DNA of 64,000 nt from Isoetes taiwanensis (GCA_021234155.1 JAJEKV010000017.1:9243525-9307524), one strand, 5' to 3'; shown: positions 43,842 through 55,963, numbered from the stretch's first letter. Numbers and translations are program-made. Notes: generated from the sequence alone by a model not told the origin.

Positions 43842-44290
43842 GGGGAAAATTATCAAAATACCATTAAAGTCTGCCAAAATTACCAAAATGCCACTAAACC
43901 TAGTGATATTTTGGGAAAATTGGCAATAACGTTTTCTTAATTTCTGAATGCAAATGTGCCCTTCAGATGAATTGTAGATTGAGGTGAGATCTTTCCAACA
44001 AGCATAAGATCGTCTTGATTGGAGATGAAAATTTCAAGTTATAAGCTCTTGAGTTCTTCAGAATTTGAGAAATGAAAAATCTCATAACTTGAGATTGTGG
44101 TCTTAGAATTGAATGATCTTATGCTTGTTGGAAAGCTCTTAGCTTAATCTACAATTCATCTGAAGGGAACATTTGTATTCAGATCATTGGAAAAACGTTA
44201 TTGCCAATTTTCCCAAAATACCACTGGGTTTAGTGGCACTTTGGTAATTCTGGCAAACTTTAATGGTATTTTTGGTGATTTTGGTATTTT
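43842..44290. repeat. ~450-bp foldback element upstream of RPN9
   Basis: The left half (43842-44035) and the right half (44080-44290) are inverted complements over about 200 bp with perhaps 85% identity. ATACCATTAAAG, TTACCAAA.TGCCACTAAAC, ATTTTGGGAAAATTGGCAAT and AGATGAATTGTAGATT appear on the left, and their complements on the right. The middle holds TTTCAAGTTAT and ATAACTTGAGA, which pair around a loop of about 40 bases. It is a MITE-like sequence, without a visible coding region, whose near edge is about 190 bp from the RPN9 ATG. Confidence 0.85.
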
Positions 44291-44394
44291 GATTCATCTT
44301 ATCTTATCTTATCCTATTATTTTTGTATTGCATAGAAGTGAAATGAGTTGAATTTTATAGTTTAAGACTAAAAAGATGAAAAAACACATCAGAC

Positions 44395-44460
44395 CTATTC
44401 TTATCTAGGATTAAAAAACCTCGCCCCCACAAATTTTTGAAATAAAATTTTTAGCAATAA
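44395..44460 (-). mobile_element. Degenerate LINE 3' UTR piece
   Basis: GGATTAAAAAACCTCGCCCC followed by ATTTTTGAAATAAAATTTTTAG matches, with several changes, the complement of the LINE 3' UTR hairpin at 17640-17690. It is followed by the GTGCATGCGGCGGCAGTGCC patch, and a TCTTATCTTATCTTATC run lies nearby at 44300. Confidence 0.5.
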
Positions 44461-45249
44461 CAAGACGTGCATGCGGCGGCAGTGCCGCCGCACAGGTTAA
44501 CGGCATTGGTTAGATTTTAAATGATATAAGTAATGTTATTTAATTATAGTTTGCTTGATAATCGTAGAATTTTACATTCTGAACGCTTATTAATTTGCTG
44601 GGTCAAAATGGTTCGATTTTCTTTGAAAGACCAGACAAAGATGAATCTATGCAGATCATGTAGTCTGGTAACATCAGAATGGAAAAAACAACAGAGTAAA
44701 GAAGGATTCTAAGAACAAAAAAAAAGGGAAAGAGGTCAAATGATGGCATTTTGAAGTAGCACTAACTATAGCTTTTGTCCGACATTGCCTTTTCAATATG
44801 ATGCATGGCTAACACAATTTTAGATCCGCCATTGCCAACAATTGTAGACTCGCCATAACCACGGATTTTTGGCTGCGGATTTGTTGATCCGTTTCTGGTG
44901 ATTGCTTCAATACGAGATAAGCTTTTGCACAAGCATTTTCACAGATGGTCTTCACAGAAAGCTTAAGGATTAAACAAAAGGGAAAAAAATGTATATAAAC
45001 GGACGCATCTAAAGGAAAAACATAACAAATGGAAGCATCTATCTAAAGTATACATACAAAGCCTTTAAAGACTATAATTGATGATCAAACTTGCTGCCTA
45101 GATTTAGAATCACAAAAGTTCCAATTTCAATCGCAATCGGGAGTTTCTTAAGATAAAAAACAGATTTAGGGTCTTGATCTTTATAAAGCCCTTTGAAGCC
45201 GATGCTAAATAGAAGGTTAAATCAGGGAGGCTTTTAAGACGAGATTTCT
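44461..45249. other. No recognised gene
   Basis: No coding signal. A GC-rich patch, GCGGCGGCAGTGCCGCCGC at 44475-44493, forms a small inverted repeat. Confidence 0.45.
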
Positions 45250-46095
45250 GTTATACAGATGGGATCGACAAATTTGGGTTGCGGTGGCTGAATGTTTGCC
45301 ATCCATTGTGCAGCGACCACAGGCTGATGTGCCTATTTGGATGTGTGATGCACGTGTTAAGCCAGAAAGGTTTGTTTCTTCCACGTACATGTTGCTTTTG
45401 GATTGTGAGCCTCTCCCCCAATCCCAGCAGTGGCATCTTCAGGTTCCTCAACTACAGTGGAAAAGTGTTTGGATGTGGACATGGGATAAACTGCTCCACC
45501 CTAAAGTGTCAGCGCTGCGATAACAAATTCTCCATAGATGTGTTCGAGTAAATGTTTTGGTTCACAAGATGAACCCTAATGTCTCAGATCGTTGCCCTCT
45601 CTATGGCCAATGTGTTGAAACTATTGAACACTGCTTCTTCTTGTGCGATCATCTACGGCTTACTTGAACGTGGTTGTTCACTCTTTTTAGTGTGTCTCTC
45701 ACTAGCCAGGAGATCCTACTTGCACTTTATCCCCCTGTTTGGCCTAACTTGCGTAAGCGAACATTTCATCTTGCTTCTACTTGGATATTGTGGTCTATCT
45801 GGCAGAGGCGACATTTGTGTATTTTTCAAGGTGCACATCTCTTATCAGCAGCTTTTTTGTTGTGCTCAGCAGAAGATCACTAAAGCTTATCGTTGCTTGA
45901 TGATAAAAAAGAGATAATTTGGCAGACGTATTTATGGTATTCCTCTTATGCATAGACGGGTATTTGTGCCTAGTTGGGTCAGCCTATCCACTAGGGTTTT
46001 ATTCCTGTCTGTGCATTGTGTATTGCGCCTTTGTTTTTGTCAATAAAAAGAGTCTCACGTCCTTTAAAAAAAAGAAAAAAAAGAAAAAAGGAGAC
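45250..46095 (+). mobile_element. 5'-truncated L1, zf-RVT and poly(A) tail
   Basis: Frames near 45580-45890 read NVSDRCPLYGQCVETIEHCFFLCDHL and then WSIWQRRHLCIFQGAHL, the zf-RVT region that ends plant L1 RTs. The 3' UTR ends at an A-rich tail, about 46066-46091, after GAGTCTCACGTCCTTT. All frames are interrupted. It belongs to the same broad L1 group as the copy that follows. Confidence 0.8.
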
Positions 46096-46355
46096 CCACA
46101 AATCCACCTTATCCCAGAAAAACATGCATCAGAAGTGCCTTCCATCCCGATCTTACTTGCTGACGTGGAATTTTTTCCTCCTTCCAAGTCACATTTTTTT
46201 GGTCCACATCACATCTGTTTCTACAACATGTTTCCTGACAACATATTTTTATTATATGGAAGTGATAACTCACTGATAAATTATTATTATTATTATGATG
46301 ATCATCATCATCTTTGCTCACTTTGGACCTTAAAAGGCCATGGAGCCTGTACATC

Positions 46356-46718
46356 TTAACTCTTTACTGTACTTAACAGAAATAAACGGTGTGGTTCCAC
46401 CGTTCTCATAAAAAAGCCTAAGTCCGTGTACGATGACATTGAAGCAAATAATGAAGAAAAGTTCCTAGCTTGTATGCTGAATCGCGCGCGGATGTCTGAG
46501 TATGCAAGGCACACAGTAAACACGTGGTTTTCGTCTTCCACTTCATGCAACGTGCAATTCTGACATAACCTTTCTTCTGGTGGTATTTTCTGCCATCTTC
46601 CTGTCTCGATTGCCAGCCTATGCGGGCTTAATCTGTATCTTGCTACCAGCTGCTTTAAATAACGTGGCATGTCGAAATTGAGATAATCTTGGCTCTTGTG
46701 GTCTGGCCCGGGATTCAT
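46356..46718 (-). mobile_element. LINE C-terminal CCHC fragment
   Basis: An open minus-strand frame reads RLSPHRLAIETGRWQKIPPEERLCQNCTLHEVEDENHVFTVC, a C-x2-C-x8-H-x4-C finger as in LINE copies A and D. No other part is present. It abuts the L1 on the right. Confidence 0.75.
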
Positions 46719-46750
46719 TTTTAGCCTATGTAGTTGCAGCCTGCTTCCTT

Positions 46751-47866
46751 GTGATGCCCAGAGGCGGGTTAAAGCATCATAAAATAGGCTACTTCACGGG
46801 TTATCTATTGGACACGAGGAGGTTTAGCTCTTGGCTTGCAGGACATCTGAGGCGGATTGGTTTGCCCAGGTATCAGTCTCTGAAATTCCTACCAAATAAT
46901 TTCTTCATAATCATGTTTGAGGCTGAGTCTTCTGTGCGGCAATTGGTTAGTCGGGGGGTGGATACTTTGGGTGAATCTTATGTGTTGTATCAGTATTATA
47001 CTCCATCAATATCCACCAGTTCTTTGACAGCGGTTAAAATCCCGTGTTGGTTCCAGATTCAGGATCTTCCTCCTGATCTGATGGTGCCTGGTTTCTTGAT
47101 TTCTATGGCTAATGGCCTGGGTGTATATTTGGCTCATTCTATTGTGCAGGTCCCCAAGATCTGTGTTGCGCTGCCTGCTTTGCAGTCTGTGCCCACTTCT
47201 CTTCCAGTGCGTAGTGGTCCCTGGCATTTTCTCTTCCGATTGAAGCTTTTGAATGGCTCTGAGATCCGGCAGATGCTTCCATCTATTGTGCTACCATCTG
47301 ACCCTGTTGACCCTGTTGCTGATCCTGTTGGTGCTTATGATGTGGTGGGGGTTGCGGGTGCTTATGCAGGGGCCCAGGATTCCTCTGTTCCTGAGGCAAC
47401 AGGTAGAGAACTCCGTGGTGCAGTGAGTAGAGTTGGACGAGGTGGTGTGGTTGGGAGAGGTGGCGTGGGACGAGGCAGGGGCAGGCTTGCTGCTGGCTGC
47501 CCATTGGATGGCGGGGCTAGGGGACGTGGTGGCTCAGGGGAGGGCTCAGATGATTTGGTTGTGGCTAGGTCTGAGGGCAGGGCTGTGGGAGGGGCTGGTG
47601 ATCCTACTGGGGATGTCCCAGTAGCGGTATGTGCTGAGCATGAGGTGGCTGGAGCAGCCCGGTTGGAGGTAGAGACTAGTGTGGCCCATGACTCTATGGA
47701 GGTGCCTGGGGGACTTCCAACACGTGTTGGAAGTGGAATGTCACGTAGAGCGGCTGTGGGTCACATTGCTGTGATTAATCCTCTGGCTCTAGATGATGAC
47801 TCTGTGGAGTGGGCTAATGGCCTGGTGGATAGGCATGTGGGGCTGGACACTTCTCCTCTGGGATGA
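46751..47866 (+). CDS. L1 ORF1-type protein (DUF4283-like domain)
   Basis: An open frame of 371 codons. The first 180 residues resemble the conserved N-terminal domain of plant L1 ORF1/gag-like proteins: LPRYQSLKFLPNNFFIIMFE, IPCWFQIQDLPPDLM, then SGPWHFLFRLKLLNG. The rest is rich in Gly, Val, Arg and Ala (residues about 210-300) with RGG-like runs, and no CCHC knuckle was seen. ORF1 binds LINE RNA during transposition. The start is uncertain; the family often starts further upstream. It is the longest intact frame of the window. Confidence 0.75.
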   Translation: MMPRGGLKHHKIGYFTGYLLDTRRFSSWLAGHLRRIGLPRYQSLKFLPNNFFIIMFEAESSVRQLVSRGVDTLGESYVLYQYYTPSISTSSLTAVKIPCWFQIQDLPPDLMVPGFLISMANGLGVYLAHSIVQVPKICVALPALQSVPTSLPVRSGPWHFLFRLKLLNGSEIRQMLPSIVLPSDPVDPVADPVGAYDVVGVAGAYAGAQDSSVPEATGRELRGAVSRVGRGGVVGRGGVGRGRGRLAAGCPLDGGARGRGGSGEGSDDLVVARSEGRAVGGAGDPTGDVPVAVCAEHEVAGAARLEVETSVAHDSMEVPGGLPTRVGSGMSRRAAVGHIAVINPLALDDDSVEWANGLVDRHVGLDTSPLG

Positions 47867-47879
47867 ATAGGTCGATCCT

Positions 47880-50800
47880 TAGGATATTGTTTGCATTCAG
47901 GAGCATAAGTGTCACAGGGGTGATATGTCCAGGCTCATGAATATGGTTGGTAGGTAGTTTGTCTCTATTGCTTCTTCTTCTGGGCGGACTAGTGGGGGTA
48001 CTCTTATTGCTTGGAGGATGGATGTGCAGGTCACGTACTCTGCAACAGACAGGTGGGCAATAATTAAGTGGTTGGAGGGAGGGCAAGAGTGGGGGATTGT
48101 TAATGTTTATGCCCCTAATCAACCTTCTCAGCGGGGTGCTTTATGGGCCACATCCGAATAAGTTCTGCGAGCCCTTGGTGGGTTGCGTGTCGCTTGGTTC
48201 TCGTTAGGGGACTTCAATATGGTAGAGCGGGTAGAGGATCGCCTCGGTTCGGAACCCGTGATTGTGCATGGGTTTGAGAGGGACCAGTGGTCTCGTTTGT
48301 GATTTGGCCTTGGTTGAGGTCCCCGGGACTTGTCTTTCACCTATTGTAATAAAGATTGATTGGGTGGTCATGGGCGTATGCTAGGCATGACCGGTGCTAT
48401 GCTTCCCCATCGCGACCGGATGGTGTGCCTTTTTTGCCGGAGTAACATTTTGTCTACCTCCATTTCAAGATCATTACCCTCGAGGTTTTGTCGGTCGAGG
48501 TGCGGTTGCCTCTCGGCCCTCTAAGGCGGTGTTCTATTTGAACTTTAAAAACCCTAAAAAACTTAAAAAATCCGTCGAGTTGCGGATTTCGGCTTATTTG
48601 CTGTATATGAGTTGTGGCTTCATACCTTTTCATCTCTTAAGGGTATGTGCGGTATGGTGATTGCGTTGGCGAGGTGAAGCATTTTGCCAAGGTCTTTGGT
48701 AGGCGTTGTGTCGGCAGGAGCGGCGAGGGAGTTGCATGGTCTCTATCGAGGAGTTGGAGAGGATTCTGGCGCAGCCTTCTGATGGCATTAGGGAGAATGC
48801 AGTGTTGCAGCGTATTGTTGCTATGGAACAGGTTAAAGTGCAGGAGGCGCATGTGAAGGCAGCACGTACCTGGTTGAAGGAGGGGGACACAAGTTCGTCG
48901 GTGTTCTTCAAAGCAGCTAGGCAGCGGCGATATGCAGCATCTATGCCGTCCCTTGCTTTGCCTGATGGCCAGACTTTGGAGGATCCCGCTGATTTGCAGA
49001 GATATGTGCATGATCATTTCTTGGGGTTTTTCGCACAACGCACTCTTCCCTATGAGCAGGAGATGCAGGAGCTTGTTTTGGGGGTTGTTAAACCATCTAT
49101 TCTGCCTCACCAGCGTGAGAGCTTGGAGCAGGAGCTTTCCAGAGAAGATTTAGCGGAGGCATGTATGTGCATGGCCAAGGATAAATGTCCTGGGCTGGAT
49201 GGCATCCCTCTGGAGTTCTTTCGGACTTATTGGGAGTGGGCTGGTGAGTCATTGGTACCAGTGTATCTTGAGTTCTTTGCAGTCTTCTCAAATGGATAGG
49301 ATTTTGAAATCGCATGCATTTCCTTGATTCCTAAGGTTAAGCGACCTTCTACTATTAATGATTAGAGGCCTATCTCCTTGTTGTCCTCTCGTGTATAAGA
49401 TTATTGCGAAAAGCTCTCGCAGAAGTTGAAGCCGGTGTTGACTTCTTCCATTAGTAAGGTGCGATCGGGTTTGTCCCCAGGAGGAACATTTTGACTAATG
49501 TTGTCGACTTATGAGGGCCCTTATTGGGCCAGGAGAACAGGTCAAGGCATTGCCTATCTTAAGCTTGACTTTGCCAAAGCTTACGATAGTGTCCGTTGGG
49601 AGTTTTTGTCTGCCATGATGCTAGTGTTGGGCTGTGGTCCACGCTCTGTATAGGTCAGCACGGGCTACGGTGGTGTGCCAGGGTGAACCCTCCGCCTTTT
49701 TTTTCTCCTTAGGCGGGGGTGCCGGGGGTACCCTTTGGCGCCGCTTTTTGTTTATGATTGTTGCGGAGGCAATCGTCCCGATTGTTTTTTTGCCGCAGTG
49801 GAGGAGGGGGTGGTGGATGGGCTTCGGATGCAGGATGGTAGCCAGCAGATTATTAACCAGTTCGCTGATGACACTTTCCTCTTCTTGGTGGCAGAAGAGA
49901 GGAATTTGCGGAATGTGAAGGGTTTGCTGGATACTTTCTCCTTGGCCTCGGGCATTCTTCTGAATTGGGGTAAATGCTGCGCATTATGGGCCCGGTGACT
50001 CGGGCCCCCCTTGTTTGGCTCTATTCCCTTGGAAGGTGCTTCCAGGTAATGTGTGTAGTAAGCTGTTGGGTATTTCCTTTGGAGGGGATGTTTCCATGGG
50101 GAGGGTGTGAGATGAGATTTTGCAGGGTTTGCAGAAACACCTCAATTGGTGGAAGGGTAGCAAGTTGTCCATGGCAGGTAGGATCACTATTGCCAAGTCA
50201 GTACTTTATAGCACTCATGTGTATACAGCATCTGCGATGTTAGCTCCCCGAGGGTAAGATCTGGGCTTTGGATAAGATTGTTCGAAATTTTGTGTGGGGC
50301 AGGGATGATGAAGGGGCGGTTGTTAAAGTGGAGTGGTGGAAGTGTCTCCGCCCCCGGGAAGATGGGGGCTTCGCCATTCTGGATTTGGCACTGCATATTA
50401 AGGTGTTGGTCTCCAAGTTTGTTTGGAGCATTCTGCAGGATGGAGCATCTTCTCTCGGTGCTTGTTGTTGTTGTTGCAGTCTCTTCGCCATTGTGTGGCG
50501 TTTGGGAAGCCGTCTGCGCATGTGGAGTTGCCCTGGGCACTGTTGTATGGTCTCCGGCCTTTCCCATATGCATCCCCTTTTCTCACGGGGGTGTTGCGGG
50601 CTTGGGATCATGTGCGTGTGCTCTTCCAGCTAGATTATGCCTCAGTTTATCACCACTCTTCTCCTTTCTTGTGGGTTCCTCTACCCCGCAAGACTTGCCC
50701 TTGGTCGCCACGTGCATGCTTGGACGCAGCCCGTTGGAGGCGAGTCTTTGTGCCCACCTTGGAGGATTGGTATTGGGGTGGTCAGCTAGCTTCGTGGGAG

Positions 50801-51424
50801 TTCTTTCGAGCTTGCTTTCACCTGGGGGCAGTGACCGGGCTATTTGGGAACAAGTGACGGGGAGTATTCCGCTACACATACCTATAGTCCCTCAGGATGA
50901 TGTGGTGGTGCAGGTTTGGAAGGTTCATCCAGATGTTGTGTCTTCTTGTTTTGTGCGGTCTTGTTACCGGGTGCTGGCTATTCATGACACACTGCCCCCT
51001 TTAGGCAAGTGGTCTCTGCAGCTTCCGGGAAACGTGGACATGGAGCTCACTTCCCCCACCGAAGGTTAGGGTGCTTCTGTGGCAGGTGGTGCACTGCTGT
51101 ATCAGGGTGAATGCCCTTGTGAGTCAGTTTAGGCCGGGTGTGAGCCCTCTCTGCCTTTGTTATGGCCTTCATCGTGAAACTGTGGAGCATTGTCTGGTTT
51201 TATGCCCTCACTTGCAGGCTGCCTGGGATTGGGTTAGGGCTCTGTTTCAGGTGAGATTGACTAGCCAGCAGTTGCTGCATCATGTGTATCCTGGTGCTTG
51301 GCCGCTCTTGCGGCAACAAGCCTTGCATCTGTGCGTGGCTTGGTTGACGTGGTTGATTTGGAAGCGGCGGCGGTTGTGGATCTTTCAGGGGATTCAGCAG
51401 CCTGCAGCCTCTCTGATTCCTTGA
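47880..51424 (+). pseudogene. L1 ORF2 (endonuclease, RT, zf-RVT), frameshifted
   Basis: Endonuclease motifs: LGDFNMVER near 48206 and QDHYPRGF near 48467. RT: FLISLIPK-like segment near 49317, motif A YLKLDFAKAYDSVRWEFL near 49560 with its Asp, motif C QFADDTFLF near 49858 with both Asp, and LLDTFSLASGILLNW. Then VRNFVWGRDDEGA near 50280 and a zf-RVT region with CLCYGLHRETVEHCLVLCPHL near 51150. Frame changes occur near 48400, 49300, 49640, 49980, 50250 and others, so no full protein is made. The enzyme would cut target DNA and copy L1 RNA. Confidence 0.85.
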
Positions 51425-51692
51425 CTCAGGTACAAGCTATTTCAAAGCTTTCTGGTGTTCCGGGATTAGTTGAGCGGAAGTTTGCCATTTGGCGGGACTT
51501 CTTGGGTGTTGTAGATGGTGATGGTCGGTTTGTACACAGCAGTAGAGTTGCAGTTTTTCTGTTAGTTTGTTGTGGAGTGTCGAGGCATCGTTGTCTCCTT
51601 GGGGCAGTTCTCCTTCCTCCTCACTTGCTTTGTAACATTACCATTCTTTTAATATATTGATGACACAGTTCTTCAAAAAAAAAAAAAAAGAT

Positions 51693-52899
51693 TTGTCAAT
51701 CAGGAAATAACATCCTTATTACCATCAGGATGCATTTCCAGGACCTCTTATGCAGATCATTTCCATATTGAAAATAGAGTAGAAATTTGAAAATTATATT
51801 GCTCTCAAACATAGAGCACAATACGAACTAAGAGCTAGGCTTTAGCATGTGTCCAGAATTAACCACCATAGGTATCATTATGTCCTACTATAAGAGACAA
51901 CAAGGCGTTAATCTAAGAATAAAAAATATTTTCCCTTTTTATCCTAACGTTTTAATCACTGTCTTGGCAGGGCCAGAACCTTCCCAATATGTATGCCAAC
52001 TTAGGCATATGAAATCACGCCACATATTTATGTGCTTTTTAAAATAGCAGGCATGCCATACTTTAAGAATAGAAATTATTCCCCCATATTTTTAGTGCTG
52101 CAACTACTGTCTTGATCAAGTCAGAATCACTATATTGTGCCACTATAGGCAAATGCAAAATGGCCACATATTTATGTGCTATGCATAATAGTTTTGTCAA
52201 ACAACCAAACACATATTACACTATCTCACAACAGTTTACTATTAGAAACAAGGTGCTGCGCACGAGGGGTTGCCCTCCGATAGAAAGAAAGTGTGTTTCA
52301 TAGTTTCTAGATCATTTTCACATACAGAACGTTTGTCTACAATGTGTTTATGTAGGTTTGTTAAGTCTTCAACATTTCCTTCACTAAAATAATAGTTCAT
52401 GTTGTCTTCGAATTGCAAAATCCATAAGGAAACGACTTCAAGGCTAGCATGGCACTTTAATGCAAAATGGATTAATAAACTATGTACCAAAGTATAAGAC
52501 AAAGGATATAAGACAAAGGATGTGGTAGAAGTATGCCACGTGGCACCAATGGGGTGAGGCCGTGTGGTAGTTGCCCAATAGGATAAGGCCATGTGAAAAT
52601 GGGCCTTATCCTAAGGTTATCTAAGTCAAGCATTTAACTTAGATGTGCACCCATTGCCACTTCCTAAGGTATACAAGGCTACAAGGATAGTCTTGTATAG
52701 TGATGGGACTAGAAATATACGTATTTACCGTATATTTCCTTGGAACGTCACAGCCATTCATCTGGCAACTGGAGGGGTTGTGGTGTTAACAGAAGACGAT
52801 ATACTGAACTGATAAAGTGCTTCCCTTTGTGAATATTTTCATGACAGTCCCATGGCACTCTTTCAGCAACACCAACTTGCACTACAAGAGGCAAATGTT
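51693..52899. other. No recognised gene
   Basis: AT-rich sequence with short frames (for example 51847-52047) that resemble nothing known. TTAGGCATAT-containing segments near 51990 and 52145 look like a diverged duplication. Confidence 0.4.
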
Positions 52900-53540
52900 C
52901 TACGACCTTCTCCCATAGTGACACATCCCAATGAGAGAGCAGGAGCCTTGCCTGAAATTCAGGCCAAGATAGTAGGCGACCCGCTTCGTACCATGCTTGA
53001 ATAGAGACAACGCCTGCCAGAATCCATCGTCTCTGTGTAAGGGGATGAACTTATACTGCCAGTGGAGGTGCAGAGGGGTTTGGAGGCAGTGGTGCCCACC
53101 ACCATGGAGTCTCCAATAGGGCATGGATGGAGGGGCATGGCCAGAAAAGATGTTTGACTACCTCCCATGCTATCAACAAGCCACGCAAAAATGGAGAAGC
53201 ACTTGGAAAAGGCTACATGGTCTGAAATAATGCCCAAGGTAGGACTGGTTTGACAGTCTTTTTGCCTAGAGGGATACAGTGACCAAGAGCTTGTTTAAGA
53301 AGGCGTAAACTAGGAGAATCATCTTCACCATTCAGGAATCTCCAAATGAACTTTGAAATAAGGACTTTGCTCTGCAGTGAGAAGTCCATCATACCCAGAC
53401 CACCTGCCCATTTGGGAAGGATGCACTTCGACCGCGCCACCTTAATCACGGCACATTCCTCAGTACCCGCCCATATAAAGTTTCGAACTATTGCAATGAG
53501 CTCACGTACTTTCTGCGGGGCAACGCATAGAATCATTTTG
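52900..53540 (-). mobile_element. L1 fragment, RT C-terminus
   Basis: The minus strand reads RELIAIVRNFIWAGTEECAVIKVA, then PKWAGGLGMMDFSLQSKVLISKFIWR, equivalent to VRNFVWGRDDEGAVVKVEWWK and LDLALHIKVLVSKFVW of the long L1. The following block includes the GGTGGTGGGCACCACTGCCT segment shared with copies at 22.74 and 37.26 kb. One open frame covers 53536-53213. 5' and 3' ends are missing. Confidence 0.85.
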
Positions 53541-54383
53541 CCCTTTTGTAATTTAATCCAGCGTACACTATAGTTTTTGCATGCAACCTTCTATAACTCT
53601 ATCCTTTTCTTTTTTCAAAAAAATCGTACCTTATATATGTTATATCCACGCTTTATCTCCTTTCAGCTGTCATACATGCATTTTCCCACAGTCCTATTTG
53701 ACAAATTTGATGTCATTACAATTCAATGTACAAGTCTATGCACTTTCCCATTCTTATCTTCCTTTTGATGTGTATGACTAAGGGTTAAATCCTTTTTCAC
53801 AGACCAGCAGGGTCACTATTCATATGACTTTGTATTTATAGTTTTAAGCAACTCCTTTTGCATGTTAAGCATGCATACACATCAGTCACTGCATGTAATC
53901 ATTTCTGATAGTTTGTTTAAATTGCTACATAACCAGGAGTCTTAAACTACACAGTTCAGCCACAGTAATGTCCTGGCCTTTGCACACAATCCTTAGTTTG
54001 TTAAACAGCCTGTTATTCACACTACGGACCTAAAGAAACCTGTTTAAAATCAGTGGGCTCTTAAATCTTATGGTCTAGCCCAGCCTCATAGATCTATTAT
54101 CGTTTTATGCAGACCATTTCCTAGACATTTTGGGTCACCATAAATGAAAATTCAGAACATAAACTTCCTTTAAATCTAATAGTCATGAACATACAGTCAT
54201 AAAGCAATTCAGTTTTGTATCCCAGTTTACCCACTTTGGATGCTAGCAACAATGCTTCATTAAACAAAAAAAGCAACTAGTTACCTTTGTTTCGGATAGA
54301 GCTTCACTCACATATGTTTATCCACAGTAAATCTAAGCTTATATAACCTGTTCTTATCTCTGGGAAGAGCTTGATACAGTTTT
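53541..54383. other. No recognised gene
   Basis: AT-rich, no coding signal. It is the 3' flank of the two-exon frame on the minus strand. Confidence 0.4.
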
Positions 54384-55103
54384 TTAACACAAGAGCATCT
54401 TCAGCTTGTATATCTTCAAAAATTTGCTCAAATCCAAGTCCAGATCTACCACATCCATCCAACAGAAAGCAAGAAAAAAGACAAGGGAGGAGAGGTCCGG
54501 TACCTGCAGCCAAACATTAAAACTTCAGCATATTAATGGTAAAGATTGAAGGGCCAAAAGGTACAATGGAGCCTCTCGGTTTATAGCCGATCAGCCCTTG
54601 TATCCTTCTGCCATGTTAGTACAATATAATAGATCTATGTTTCATCAGCAGATTATGTAAACATTGGATTTATATCCGTTTCTCAAACCTGCAACTGTGC
54701 ATATATGGTTATTTTGAATCCATTCCATCAGTCTTCCACATGTTTTTAACTAACATTTAAAGCCTTATTATACCTGAATTTCGTCTTGGTCTGAAGTAAA
54801 ATCGTCAGTCTGTTGTGTCTCATGGATGCTGGCCTCTTCTTTATCCTTACCACCAGCACTATTGTTATATGGATATCTACATCCAGAACCTCCTTTCTTA
54901 CTTGCAGATGATAACTTAGTGTGGCCAGCTTCCCTCTTAAGGTGAAGATCCTTTTTTTGATCCCCCATTCCGCTGAAGAACTCACTGTTATTGGACACAG
55001 ACAAACATGCTAGGAAATCGTCTTCCAACACCTTTTTATTAAGCTTTTCCTCATCCGAACTGGAGTCACAGGGTCTGCCGTCTGAGTCAAATTCTCCCTC
55101 CAT
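54384..55103 (-). CDS. Hypothetical acidic Ser-rich protein, two exons
   Basis: Exon 1 (55103-54774) encodes 110 residues rich in Asp, Glu, Ser and Lys (MEGEFDSDGRPCDSSSDEEK ... DDFTSDQDEIQ). A donor CAG/GTATAATAAG follows. The acceptor GCTGCAG/GTACC leads to exon 2 (54503-54384), 39 codons and stop, in phase, reading VPDLSSLVFFLAFCWMDVVD and on. The 149-residue product is unknown. Upstream exons are possible. Alternatively the next frame of exon 2 (GLGFEQIFEDIQAEDALVLK) may be coding, with another acceptor. No family or homology was recognised. Confidence 0.4.
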
Positions 55104-55963
55104 ATATATATATATGACTAAAGGTTTTAAAACTTATTCCTCCAGCTAAATCTGTGTCGATCAAGCCCTGTGCATAATATCCATTCTACAACTAGCAGTC
55201 ATGCACAATTTTAGATTTTGACTAAGGAAGCCTATGCCCCCATATCTTTACCAGACAATTTCTCTTATCTTTTAGCCTGAGATTTGAATGCTAAGCATGT
55301 GAACTTCTCTGCACATTCAGGCCTGGCGCATGTCGTCTCTAGATTGGCTGCCAGAAGTCCCACTCCATAGCTGTATTAGGTGGAGCTGAAAAAAGCCTTC
55401 GAAGTTTTCTTTGGGTACCTCTGCCAGAGAATCTGGACACAGTAAACCTAATATGTGTATACTACGATTTTACCATTGATGACTTTTCTATAGACGAAAC
55501 TTGGTTAAATAATCATGTTATTAGATTTGCCCATTAATTTTTTATTGTTCATGTTTTCATTGGTATAGGATAGTTCATACACTAAGTGCCTAAGGCATTT
55601 TCGACCCATAAAAAGGGTGCATATTAAATTCAGACTACCACTTAGTATAGGGTGTACATCTATCCATACTGCTCAGTTTCTTTAAATTTTTCCTGATAGG
55701 CTCAAATAATTTACCCCTACTTTTTGGGGGTGGCTAGAAATTTGCCATATTGGTCTTTTATGGCTAACACTCATTTAATTAAAAAAAACCCTACCTCCAA
55801 CCGCAGGGCTGGGCGGACCTCTTTTTGACAATCTGTATCATAGGGGAGGGCAGACCCCTACTGTACAGCAGAGGTCTTGCCCATCCCCATTTTTTATTTT
55901 TACTTTTATTCCCTATAATTTTTTTTTTAAAAGAGAAAATATGCAATTTGAAAGATGTACCCA
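55104..55963. other. No recognised gene; 3' flank of the Penelope-like element
   Basis: AT-rich. A small inverted pattern surrounds CCTACCTCCAACCGCAGG / GGAGGGCAGACCCCTACT and CAGAGGTCTTGCCC (55790-55890). No endonuclease domain was found here on the minus strand, where the C-terminal GIY-YIG of canonical Penelope elements would be expected. Confidence 0.45.

Larger units (their letters stand above)
46740..51692 (+). mobile_element. L1 LINE, nearly full length
   Basis: In order: ORF1 (46751-47866), endonuclease (47900-48660), RT (48700-50300), C-terminal zf-RVT (50900-51420) and an A-tail (51676-51691). Its 3' 270 bp match the short insertion at 24341-24629. The 5' end lies close to 46740, next to another LINE fragment. 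ORF2 is broken by several frameshifts. The element is the probable relative of the source for the young 24.3 kb insertion. Confidence 0.88.

Noticed and set aside
47006-47504. Minus-strand frames opposite the L1 ORF1
   Set aside because: Codon shadow of the Gly/Val-rich plus-strand frame, with Gln/Pro-rich translations and no family.
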